Source of the DNA: Dolomedes plantarius
Taxonomy: Eukaryota; Arthropoda; Arachnida; Araneae; Dolomedidae
Reading direction: 5' to 3'
Assembly (NCBI GenBank): GCA_907164885.2
Contig: OU015503.1
Coordinates: forward strand, 128,161,396-128,225,395
Length of the DNA stretch: 64,000 nt
This document shows, piece by piece, positions 1 through 12,300 of the stretch (the first letter of the stretch is position 1; each line of letters begins with the position of its first letter). Made by a program: the position numbers and the translations under genes. Below the pieces are notes generated by a model that worked only from the letters and a program-made list of their open reading frames with translations, was not told the DNA's origin and did not search any database.

Positions 1-842
1 AAGTTAATACCTTCCAACAAATAAGCATATAACATTTTTAAAACCGAAAGGAAAAAGGAACATTACATTGTTTAATTAGATACAACAGTTGATGACAACG
101 AGTTTCATAGTATCATGATTCTAGAATAAAATTTATGGAAAAAAGAAACAGTCAAATTAAGATAAAACTGAGACACATATTCAAACTAATACAGGAAAAG
201 GCATTTGTTTAAAAATCCTAGACAATATCTATTTTAGCTAGGGCAGTATACATTTGTTAAACTATTTCAAGCAAGTAAACAATAGTGAGATATCACTGAA
301 ATATTGAATGCATACTTCATTTTCTATAATCATAGATTTCCAGTATAATCTCCCACCATAGACAGACCTCCATACATAGACTACTCTCCATGTTTCCTAT
401 TTAGTTAAACACGACGAGTTTGTATTGTGTTTACTAATCTTAGTAGAAAAGAAATAACAAAATTAAAATATATTACTGCTCTATGAAAGGTACATTTAGG
501 AATGGATGATTATACGTTACTATAGGCTGACAACAAAATTAAATTCTAAAAATTTAACTAAAAATATGAGATAGCTCATAATCGACATATATAACCTGAA
601 AATAATAACAGTTAAAATTCAAAGAAGGGAAAAAAAAACATTACAGCACGTCGTTTGAAAACAAGTACTTACACAAATAACAATCGAGGCTCAAGAAAAC
701 AACACGTACGAAAGAACAATATTTGTTATGTTAAAGATTTTTATATAATACTACATACTACTAAGATTGCTCTACTGTTATGTAAAGATCTATGTTTATT
801 TTCGTCTAGCGGCGTTTGGTACTTTTGCACGCATGCGCAACC
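1..842. other. AT-rich sequence without a recognised gene
   Basis: No exon-like open frame, RNA gene or transposon terminus was recognised here. The short open frame at 655-906 has no family resemblance and spans the start of the tandem repeat that follows. Confidence 0.5.
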
Positions 843-1154
843 AATTCCCAATGATGTAACAAACGTCAACTGCTGGAGGAATCGATTACTTTCATATTCG
901 AATTGAAGATCAGAAATTGCTTTGCTGGAAAAATCGATTACTTAGATATTCAATTAATTCCCAATGATGTAACCATGAAGCTACAGAAGGAGGGTAAGCT
1001 TCAATGGGGAATTCCTCGAAAAATGGACCGATTATGGTCGCTCACCGGCAGATGGCGCGACATATTCCTCTGGTTCCCAGTTTTCATTGAGTTATATGGA
1101 CACGTGTTTTAGAAAATTGTTTTACAAATTTTTAAATTTATTCTGTGCACAGAT

Positions 1155-1559
1155 ATGCCAACATGTTTTTCACCTGGTTGTTCCAGTGGCCAGATTTCAT
1201 TATAAATTATGTTGCTGGTTATGTTGTTAGGAGGATCAGTAGATTTTCTAAATGTGACCAATGCATTCAAAACTTACCATTATAAACAGCAATACTGATC
1301 AAAGTAAATTAATTAAAAATAAATAATAAAAAATAATTAATAAATAAATAATAAATTTATTTTTTAAGTGATAAAAGAAATTTATACTGGCCCTCTTATG
1401 CCAGAAATAGGTTGCAATGAGCAACATAACATTAATTTAATTCAAAATGTTGTCAACTTTTTTCTAATTCCGCGCATGCATTTTGTATGCAAACAAGAAA
1501 ATAAAAATTCTCAACTCTGTGCTAAAGGTAAAAAATTAAGAAAACAGTCTAAATTATAA
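1155..1559 (+). pseudogene. P-type/THAP transposase remnant
   Basis: Three broken coding pieces lie in order on one strand. (1) 1155-1205 begins MPTCFSPGCSSG, like the first cysteines of a THAP zinc finger (C-x4-C here). (2) 1205-1285 reads YVAGYVVRRISRFSKCDQC, the GYVVRK-like motif with a CxxC typical of the C-terminal part of THAP9/P transposases. (3) 1368-1559 ends in a KGKKLRKQSKL basic tail after a region resembling the last helices of that family. The catalytic part is deleted, so this is non-functional. Family assignment is from memory of motifs, not from a search. Confidence 0.7.
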
Positions 1560-2146
1560 ATCATATTTATTATTAAATTTAAGCTTTTGTTTTATATTAC
1601 TTTTGAATTGAATATCAATAAATAATGTTATAAATATCTGTAAAACCTGTCATGTATAATTTTTTGTTCAAATTTATCTATAGAAAATTGTATATCAAGC
1701 ATTAATTTTTTATTTTATAATAATGTATTAATAGTGTATATTGCTAGTTTCAATTCTTTATAATTATGAAATACTCTTCTTATATTCAACAGATTTTGTG
1801 GTTATGGCAAATTAAATACACGTCTGAGCTAAAGCCATCATTATTTTTTAAATTGTTCACAGAAATAAAATATTTCCATTATGAAAACTTCATAAAACTG
1901 GTGAATATGCTGAAACCTTAATATAGAATTTAATTACTGTTAAGTTAGTTTTGATAAGTAAATAAGTTTTCGTTGTATGATAAAAAATGTTGTCACTATA
2001 AATGCTTATGCAAAATCTGTTGTGTATAAGTAAAAAAAAAAATTAATATTTTCCGATCTTTTTACTGTGAGTACAATAAAACCCATACTTTGTGTAACTA
2101 GCTCGCTCTAGAAAATAATGGATCATTATTTACTCATTTCCCTTAA

Positions 2147-2918
2147 GGGGAGTGGTCACTTTTACGTACCTTTAAAAGTATCATTTTTAGACCTATGTTC
2201 GATTGTATGTACTACTCATGATTTTTGCTTGATTTACATGAAATTTTTTGAGTAACTGCCTATAATATTGTTTATTATAGATGCAATTTTTCAAGGTAAT
2301 TAATAAAAATGACTTTTTATGCATAAAAAGTGAATATATATATATTTTTTAAATCGAGCATTTTGCAGTCAACTACTGCGCGCATTCTGTCAAAATAAAT
2401 TATTAAGGTACATTAATAATTTTTAACTATATGTGATTACAATACTTCAGGCAACAATATAAAGAAACATTATTCTAAAATATATTAAAACATTTTAGTA
2501 CGTGCTATTTTTAATTAGAAATTTCAAAAATGACTGAGTAAAAGCTTATAAAAAATTCTTTAAAATATTAAAATATATTAAGGTTCAAAAATTTTGGTGG
2601 ATTTTGTTGTCTAAAGTGTTGTAATTACATATAGTAAGCAATTATTAATGTAACTTAATAATTTATTTTGATAGAATGCGCACAGTAGTTGACTGCAAAA
2701 TGCTCGATTTTAAAAAAATATTCACTTTTTATGCGTAAAAAAATCATTTTATTTTTTTATTAATTACCTTGATATATTGCATATATAATAAACAGTATTA
2801 TAGGCAGTTTCTCAAAAAATTTCTTGTAAATCAAGCAAAAATCATGAGTAGTACATACAATCCAGCATAGGTCTAAAAATGATAATTTTAAAGGTACGTA
2901 AATGTGACCACTCCCCTT
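2147..2918. mobile_element. Foldback MITE with long TIRs and TTAA flanks
   Basis: The left arm starts GGGGAGTGGTCAC just after TTAA (2143-2146). The right arm ends GTGACCACTCCCC with a TTAA at 2919-2922. The arms stay complementary for roughly 350 bp each, for example CGAGCATTTTGCAGTCAAC near 2356 and its complement near 2683, so almost the whole element is one hairpin. No coding capacity is seen. TTAA flanks and long TIRs suggest a Kolobok-like or piggyBac-like MITE; superfamily unresolved. Confidence 0.75.
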
Positions 2919-2922
2919 TTAA

Positions 2923-3632
2923 GGAGGGAGATCACCTTAAACCTTCAAAAAACACAATTTTTTATTATGATTTAATTTTGAAGAATGGAATATAAGAAAT
3001 CTTATGAAAAAAATTTAAGTCGATACGACAATTAGAACCAAATTTATGGCCAAATGTATAAAGCTAATAGTAAAGTAATTTATAGAAAATTTAAACTTTA
3101 AATTGCTTTTTCTAAAAACTTATTTGAAACTTGTGCGCACTATTTCTTGAAAACTAATCATCACAAATTGCTAAAATTTTTTTGTATACATGTATATCTT
3201 GCATGTTTCTACAATTTCTACCTAAATTAAGGTATTTTTTTGCAGAAAATTTTTTTTTTAATTTATATTTTTTTGTACATTACAATACATATGCCTGAAA
3301 AAAATATTTTATGTGTAATATGGTAACTATTTTAGGTGCAGATTAAATTATAACCTAGGAATAAAATATATACAAATAATTTAATATAAATCTCTTTTAG
3401 TTTTAAAAAATACTTGCATTGATCTAAGATTCACTATTCATAAAACATTTTTTTCTTAAAATAATTTATAATAATCTCCCAACAATTCTGTTTTTTTTTT
3501 CTAATAGATAAAACTTTGTACAATTCACCTTTAAAAATTGGTTCAAATTAATTACAAATTAACTGTTTAACAACACATTAAGCTTGGTAGTAAAATCAGT
3601 GCATTTTTGTGCATGCAAAGGTGACCTCCCCC
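2923..3632. mobile_element. Second TTAA-flanked MITE, adjacent to the first
   Basis: The left end reads GGAGGGAGATCACC and the right end GGTGACCTCCCCC, with TTAA at 2919-2922 and 3633-3636. It shares the middle TTAA with the neighbouring element. Only the first ~16 bp form a clear TIR. The interior is AT-rich and non-coding. Confidence 0.65.
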
Positions 3633-4089
3633 TTAAGAATTTTAATGAAGTTTAGCAAAAAAGGCAGTTCAAATAAACATTTTTAATGAAGATAAACAAT
3701 TGTTAAGTTGAATAAATAAATTCATATTAAAAATGCACTTTAAAAAAAAATTATTTCTTTTGAAAAATACGAAAAATCCATATTAAAGCGTATGGTTTCC
3801 GTGTTATAGCGGCAACAGTTCAGGCGCGCGCGCCATCTAGTGGTGGCGACCAAATCGGAGACACATTTTTAACACTAGCTTCCCCTCCTTCTGTAGCTTC
3901 ATGGATGTAACAAACGTCAACTGCTGGATGAATCGATTACTTCGATATTCGAATTGAAGATCAGAAATTACGTACTTCGCTGGAAAAATCGAATACTTAG
4001 ATATTCGAGTGGAACATCTGAAACTTCGAAACTTATGAGTTAACATCGGTGCGCGAAGAGAGATCGTCATAAGTTATTCTATAGTAACA

Positions 4090-4270
4090 ATGAGCAAGAT
4101 TGCGTATATATATTTTGGTGATGATCTATTCCACAAATTAGATAAGTTTGCGGATCTGAATTCTTTGCATGATTTTAAATATCAAAATTGCAAAATATTT
4201 AATTCAGATGCTTTGTCTAATGTAATTGATGATGTATTTTTAGGGTGGTCGTATATTGTATATCGGACTG
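4090..4270 (+). CDS. RCCD1: RCCD1-like coding exon 1
   Basis: Encodes residues 1-60 plus one base, beginning MSKIAYIYFGDDLF. Donor is CTG|GTAAAG at 4271. The exon reads into a stop after the donor, so splicing is required. Confidence 0.85.
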
Positions 4271-5312
4271 GTAAAGAATTGTTTTAATCTATAATTTAGA
4301 TAAGCTCAAAGGTGTCACGCTGTTATTGAAACGTTTGTCTTATGTTACAGGAAGCATATATAATCATGCTGGCTTTTTAAATTCGAGAGGCAACTTTGCT
4401 CAGGTATTCAAAGATTATCAAAAAAAGGATTTAAATGTAACTTGTGGTACAAACAAAGTATTTGCAGCTTCATATGATGGAACATTTTACCATTATTCTA
4501 CTCAGAATACGAAGGAAACGTGTATTGTGAGTAACATCCACCAAAAAGTAAAAAATTTAGTTACTGGAGATTTTCAAACTCTTATTCTTCTAAACGGTAA
4601 ATTATAACTTGAATTTTCAATTCAAATGAATATTTTCTATTGAGTGTGTTGATTTTTGTGTTTGAAATAATTATTTATAAGTAAACAAATAGTTTTATTA
4701 ATTTCTTTTTTTTGAATAATAATATTCTTTGTTCATGACAGGTATTTTTTGTTTCAAGTGTTATTTATAAAAACTTAATAAAATAGATTAGTATTTAGAA
4801 GGTTTTGAGTCATTATAATGAGATCAGAATGAGTGTTTAATGGTACATAAATTATTATGCCAAATGTATTATTCTATGACATGGTATTGAGTTTATGTTA
4901 TTGAATATGTTAAAAAGGTATTAACTTCCTTGTTAAGAAATCACCTGAAATTTTATTACTTGGTTATGCACTTTTTAACCAAAGTTATTGGCCCATCACC
5001 CATTTAGTTATCAATCTTACTGCTATTAACTATTGTCATGTTTAAGTGGGGAGAGATATATGGCAAAGTTTTGTTTTTACCAGCATTTGTAATACTACAT
5101 TAATAAATTCTTTTCATGTAGCCTCATGAACTTTAGGGAAGATTTAAGCATAGACTTGTTAAAGAGGAAAATGAATGTAGAATATTCACAAATTCACCAA
5201 GTCAAATGTATGTTTCAATGCTAATTATGAGATTATGAGTATTAAATACGTTTGTTTGAAATGTTTAATGTATTGATAATAGTTTAATGCTTCATTTGTA
5301 CATTTATTTAAT

Positions 5313-5370
<58 letters not shown>

Positions 5371-8300
5371 CAAAGGAAAAAAGTTTTCAAGTAGACATTC
5401 TGGTCTGGTTCTTCTAATTAACACAATAAATCTTTATAACTAAGGTTAATTTTTAAAAAATTTGGTATTTCATAATTCCTTCAGTGGCTTATCTAAATTT
5501 TTATTTATTTTAGATGGCTCAGTTTTCAATTTAAATCTGAGTGAAAAGTCACCTTTGACACCAGTCAATCTACAGTTTCCTATTATTGAAGTAGCATGTG
5601 GTAAAGAGCATGTTGTCTTTTTGTCAAATTCAGGACAAGTATTTAGCTATGGATGTGGCAGGTATGTATTGACTTTATTTTGAAATCAATTTGTCATTCG
5701 ATATATTTATTATTTTTTGCACTTTTAGAGTTATAAATTTTAAAAAGTACTGCCAAATTCAGGGTTTGTCCTTATTGTAGATCGATTAAAGGTTTTTGTA
5801 TTCCTAAAGTCTAAGCACTGTTTTTATATTATATTTTATGTTTTAAGTATGATGAAACACTTTCTATCATTTATGCTATCATATGAAAGGAAATGTTTTA
5901 AGTTCCTGTTTGAAGTAATGACCTTGATATTATTGCAGTTTCCCTTGGAAGACTTTCTACTGAGCAGACTACCTAAGCTGTAGATTATGACTTTTTAAAA
6001 TATTTTCTTTCTCTTTTTTAGACAGCTGCTTAATAATGTATTTTGCTCATGGTGTAGTTTGTATTTCCACCTAAAGGCAGAATTACAAAATTTTTTTTAT
6101 TAATAAATTATCTGTAAAATCAACATGTCATTAAATTAAACTATACTATGGATAAAAAATTTCTGAATTTGAATTCAAAACAGTTTTTTTAATGAAACTT
6201 TTGTTTTATTTCAATTTAGGGAGAAAAAAATTCCTGATCTAAAAAATTTTTAGAATTTTATTTTTTCTGTTATATGATTGGAGATTCAGATCTCTTTTTC
6301 TCTCCATTTTGCTGTTTACCTTAAAGTAGGAAAATATTTGCTGCTGCTTCTCTTTCAACTGTACTTTACCTTTGTCTCACTGAATTTTATGTACAAAGGG
6401 GTCAAACGATAGAATTCTTAAAATTTTAAACTGAAACAAAGTTTTTTTGCTAAAGTATATGTTGCTACTATTATGATAGACCAATGTGCAAATATCTTGT
6501 GTTACTGTGAATACTGTGGAATTGTACTGACTTGACAGAAATATTTTGATCCCAGCATATAAAAGTATGAAGAGCATTGGTGAAAAAGACATTTTCTGAT
6601 CTGTGATTGGGATACATTTATCTGAAGTGGTATATATTTAAAAGAGTGTGAATTTAACAATGTAGTGGCATGTCTGTGCTGTGCATATATATATGTGTGT
6701 GTATATATATATATATATACAGTCGAACCCTGTTATAACGAACTTCAAGGGACCAACAGTTTTGTTCGCTATTTTCGGTGGTTGTTTATATCCAAACCAT
6801 TAAGAAAAATGTTAGAGATCACAAAATGTATGACTCATTAGTTGCTATGTATATTCAATAATGATGTATTGAAAGAATGACGTGATGCCGATTTCAAAAA
6901 CATTTTATGAATTTCTATGGCCTATACATTAAATGACTCCAACACTCTTTCTTCCATTGTTTGTGTGGACTAAAATTTATTAATTACACTCATTGCTGCT
7001 CTAGCGTCTGAGATGATGGAGATTTCGTGATTTATGTTCTCCTTCATCAGCATCAGAAGCAGAGTCTTCGATTTCAGAATGATTCATTTTAATTTCTTCC
7101 ACAATATTTTCATCAGTCGGATTTTCACATATAATGACTTCATGATCACATATTTCGAACAATTGCACACTACAATCTGAGAATGATGAAATTTTCTGCT
7201 TTTCTATCCACATCACGATAGGTAAATCTTCATTATATTCTTCATCAACATTTGTTGTATCTTCAACATTCTTAAAAAGTTTTAAAAAAAATTCAGTTGT
7301 CAACTGAAAAAAAATGTTCATTATAGCTGATTCTTAAGATTTCAGAGGTTTGCTATAAAAGGATAAATTAGCATTAAATACAATAGGAAAACGGTGGGAC
7401 CAAAATTTTCATTCCTTATATCTGGGAGTTCGTTATATACCAGGTTTGCTATAACGGGGTTCGACTGTATGTATATATATATATATATATATACTAGCTG
7501 TACCCGTCCCGGCGTTGCTCGGGTAATGTAATTACCAATTTTTTAGTAGCCTTAACCCTTTGTTAATGGGCGTCGCTGTCATCCTTTTCCTCACCACGAT
7601 ACATTATTTTACCCATATAAATTTAATCCTTTCTGGCACATTTTGGCAAAATTTTTGACATAGGATTACTAATCGAATATCACTGCAATAGTAATCGATT
7701 TCCTTGAAAGCGAATATATCACATCCTCCACATGCTGAAATTCTTTGAAATCTTCATAGATTTTTTCCACAAATACACCACAAATTATATGATATTAACT
7801 AAGTGCTGGCCAAAAAAATTACGGCATTACTAAATGTGATTTTTTAATCGATTATCACTGCAATAGTAATCGATTTCCTTTAACCACCGAATCCCTCATA
7901 GAAAACAAACGCCCCAACACGTGGATGACGTCGAAAAACTGGTTTTTCTCCTATTTTACCTTCGTCCGGAAACGAAGAACGAAATCTCCAAAATGAGATT
8001 TCTCGCAAGAGTTTCCGAATCATAAAATAAATTATTAAAAAATAACTAAAATTTGTAAATTAATTTTGGTTCTGGCTTTCGAAACTGTGATGTCTAGGGT
8101 CTCTGAGATAAAAATTTCGTAAAAATGTAACGACATTTACGTATCGATTCGACAATTTGGAAAAAAGGGTCACGGACAAAATCGCGTTTTTTTCCGAAAA
8201 ACGGGTGCGTACAGGCGATCGAAAAAAAATCACAATTAATCGATAAATTAAGACAGGCAATTTTAATTGTGATTTCCGTATAGTGTCATCTTTCCCGTAT

Positions 8301-8568
8301 AGGCTCATCCGAAAAAAAAAATTCTTGGACGGATACGTTAGGATTTACGGGGCTTTTACTCGTCCGGGAGCTCCAAATCGCGACTAAATATTTAATTACG
8401 GAAAATCTAATTAAAAAAATCGAAAAAAGGGCTTCGAGGTGCATAATGAGACCTCGGGAGGCATCTTCGGGTCGAATCTCAAGACTGTCTTACCTACCGT
8501 CTTTGCGCTGCGCCGCGAGCAGACAAAAACTCGGTCACACACACACAGACTTTGCCTTTTATATATAA

Positions 8569-8624
<56 letters not shown>

Positions 8625-9328
8625 GTATGTATATATATAAAATGTATGTATATATGTATATAATATATATATATATATATATATAAACATCATAATATTT
8701 TGTTACATGTTTTTAAATAAGAAAAATGTATTTATTAATAACATATATTGTATAAAAACAAAGTACAATAAACTGGTTTTATTAAGTATAATGTACGACA
8801 TTTACTATGGAGATTAGATGACATGAAGATGCTGCTGATGGTGGAGAAAGGATGAACTGAATAATTAAATCTTATTCATTGATTTTTGCCCTTTTCATCA
8901 CGCTTTCCTCACTGCAGGGGTTTTTGATAAAAAATTATCCAATGAGGTCTGCTTCATTCCCCCTTCCAGAATGTCTTTCAAATGAGTGGTTGGACGCTGT
9001 TTGGTTTTGGAGGGTGACTCAAGTGTGGGCAGACCAGGCCGCCCTGTATGATAATTCTTGAGATTTAATCTCTCAGTTTAAGACTGAAAAGTAGTCTTAA
9101 AATAATATATATATATATAATTGTATAATAATTGTACATAAAGGTTGTAAATATTATTTGCTTCTCATGTGCTCATTTAACAAAAATGTTACATGGCATT
9201 TGTTCTGCAAACTATCAGTAGGGGTATCTGAATCTGGCTTGTAACCCAAATTTTAGCTCATAACTCAAGGCAAAAAAACAGCTGAGAGACGGCTCGTATC
9301 TCAAAAAACTCATAAGTCAATGTACCAC

Positions 9329-9359
<31 letters not shown>

Positions 9360-12300
9360 TTGGTCGTCTGAATTCAAATTCAAACTGACAAATAACTGGA
9401 AATACCATATGTTCTAGATAATGGTAGAATAACCATGTTCTTTTATAACTCCAAATGAAGGAAGTCTGGAAGGTGTTTTGGAGACTTTTACTTAATTTTA
9501 ATATGGTTTAAACATGGCATTAGTTTTTCTCAAATTTTTTCATTTAATGATATGTATTGTTTATATTAAGTGAAAAACATTTTGTTCCCTCCAAAATGGT
9601 TGTGATGAAATTCAACAAGAAGCGATTAAATGTATTTTTAAATTGCTTTCTGTTTTTCAGTTCACCCTCTTCTCCCTTTGCTCTGTCTTCGGGATTTACA
9701 AAAATGTTGCTGATGACCTTATCACTACTTATTATTTTAAAAAATGGATTATACCTTTAAAAGACAACTATACTAAATCTGCCTAACACTTTGTAATGAT
9801 GTTAAAGTAGTGCATAAGTTTTCCAGAATATGAGAGTACTACCTGAAAACCCGCACTTCACTACGGAGTACATTCAAATTAAATACAACAGTCAATGTAC
9901 GCAATTAATGCCAAAAATATATATATATATATTTATAATAAATACGATGATCAATATATACAATTGATGTACAGAAAAAATATATATATTTATAAAAAAA
10001 TCGTAAGGGATATTTTTATAGACAAAATAATGTCCAATCGTCTTCAGCATTAGCAAGAAAAAAAATATTTTTTTGTCTATTTAGTTGTGATGCACGTGAC
10101 GATAAATTTATTTAAAGTACCAGAAAAAGAAATCACGTGATCAGCATTTAATAAATTAAATTCTAAAAATTAATCTTTAAAAATTCACCAAAAATAAGAA
10201 AATGGAGGATCTCATTTTAAAGGAATTTTTATGATCTTTCTCGCGGTATAAATTTTATAAATCTCAGTTTATTATTTTAAATGCAAACTTCAAAAAAGTT
10301 ACTAAAACAGCTTAAAAAGTTAATTTTAAAAAATCTAAGAAGAATTTTTCAAAAATCTCTCTTCCCCTACACCTTAAGAATCGCCATGCAAAATTTCAGC
10401 CCTTTAGGTCCAGCGGTTTGGTCTGTGCGTTGTATGTCAGTTACGGAACTGTTTTATACATATAGATATTGAAATGCTTATTGAAACATTTTCAGCCGTG
10501 GTCAGCTTGGTCATGGGACTATTGAGACTCAAGATAAACCCTTGCTGTTGGACGCTCTTGATGGTATTGTAATAAAAGCTGTAGCTTGTGGAGGATGGCA
10601 TTCTGCTGCTATCAGTGGTAAGTTCTAGAGCTAGATGGAAAGAAAACATTTACAGTCAAATCCTTTCCCTCAATTTTGATAACATTATATTATGACTGAA
10701 CTGTAAGGGAAGTTTGCTAATGGTTCTGTTATATCAGAGCTCCGCAACCTTTTATTTTCCATGGCACAACAACGTTTTTTTCGATAATTCTGCGGCACAC
10801 CCCAAGAAAAAGCTTGCAAATATATAAATTTCAATAAATTCGTATATGTTTTTATTAGATAAAAAAACACAACAAAATAGCTCTATGTATCAAGATAATT
10901 ATAATCATTTAAGTTTTATATAAATCATTTTGAACTGTACACCAACACAAGAACAAAAATATAAAATTATAGTTTACAAGTAAAAAAATTTTCTCTTTAA
11001 ATTTTTATATTAATTATTTTTTTTGGTCTTTACTTAAGCCTAATAAATTGAAGTTAATTTAAACGTAACTCATTTATTAATGAGATATTTGAGATTGGTT
11101 TGAGAAATGTACGTTTTATATTTGGCTCTATAATAGAAAGAGCTACAGTTCATGGTCAAGGCCCTTTAAATAGGATCGTTTGTCATTTTCAATTAGAACC
11201 AGTGTCAAAAAACTTTGTTCGCATAAGTATGTCGTCGAGAATGGGAACAAAATTGCAATGGCCTTGTCAGAAATTTGTGGATATTCTTTCTTAACTGAAA
11301 TCCAGAAATATGACGCTCGAGCATACATACAATGTATGTCTAACAACATGTTTTTGTTTTGTGTATAATTTCGACCCAGAAAATTATATATTAACAAAAA
11401 GTTAGAGGAATATTTTACTTAGAAAAATTTCTATTTAATGCGGTGGTTAATTTTATTATTATCATAATCGATAAAATCACCGTGGCACAGTCAAGATCAC
11501 CTAGTGTGCCACGGCACAGCGTCTGTGGAGCACTGCGTTATATAATATGTATTGTACAAATCAGTTCATTCTATCTCTATGTTTGTATTGAGAAATGGTT
11601 GTAAAAGGAAGAATGAAAGTTTCAAGAAGTACATTTGGCTCTCCACACAGCCAGCAACAGGACTCTAATGAAACTGAAAATCAATGAATATATGCTGCTG
11701 CCCTCCCACTCAGTCTTATTACTGTTGACAGTAATGAATCCTGGAAGCTGGTACAGTTGTGAGGTTATTGTCATGTTAGCTGCATTTATAATTTTAAATG
11801 AAATTGCCTCGACTATGTTATGTATAACAAAATTAATCTAATAGTTGCCGTGTTCTGTGTATCGATCTGTCAAGTAACGCTTCCGGAGCGACCGCTTCAC
11901 AAATATACCAGCCTATATTAATCTCACGTGCAAAAATACAATAATAAACAGAAATTAAAAACACCAAAATCGTTTGTTTAACAAATTTGTAGGTTAAGTT
12001 AATTGTTATTCAATGCACGTGTATACAGCTTTAAAATTCATGAAAATAAAAAAAAATCTGAAATGTGATTGCAGCACTACCTATCGGATCCAATTATTGA
12101 ATGCACGTGTATACATCATTAAAATTCCTGAAAATAAAAAAATTCTGAAATGTGATTGCAGCACTGCCTAAATATACTGCAAAAATTTTTTGCACGTGAG
12201 TAATTTGTATGATTTTTTAATCTGATTTTCTTTATATATTTTATGTTTGCTTAATATATTTATACATAGCATATTTATAGCATATTAGTTAGATTGTGCA

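Larger units (their letters stand above)
974..3903 (+). mobile_element. P-superfamily (THAP) transposon relic with 8-bp TSD
   Basis: Both ends read CATGAAGCTACAGAAGGAGG in inverted orientation (974-993 and 3884-3903). They are flanked by identical 8-bp GATGTAAC duplications at 966-973 and 3904-3911. P elements have 8-bp TSDs and termini beginning CATG. Similarity between the ends continues in patches for about 100 bp, including a shared GATGGCGCG. Inside are remnants of a THAP-type transposase: a start at 1155 reading MPTCFSPGCSSG, a C-terminal piece at 1205-1285 reading NYVAGYVVRRISRFSKC, and another at 1368-1559. The bulk of the transposase, including the catalytic core, is missing. The right half is occupied by two TTAA-flanked elements. 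Confidence 0.8.
843..4006 (+). repeat. Tandem duplication of a ~113 bp unit, second copy split by a transposon
   Basis: Unit 1 (843-955) runs from AATTCCCAATGATGTAAC through AAACGTCAACTGCTGG to a GATATTC motif. Unit 2 starts at 956, is cut by the P-type relic at 974-3903, and resumes at 3912 with the same AAACGTCAACTGCTGG and GATATTC landmarks, ending near 4006. The two copies differ at only a few positions. The second copy abuts the RCCD1-like gene, so this may be duplicated promoter or 5' UTR sequence (inference). Confidence 0.8.

Noticed and set aside
8439..8663. 74-codon frame with poly-IY
   Set aside because: Translation of an (AT)n microsatellite. The same applies to frames at 23834-24180, 36447-36641, 38047-38301, 38471-38803 and 58023-58247.
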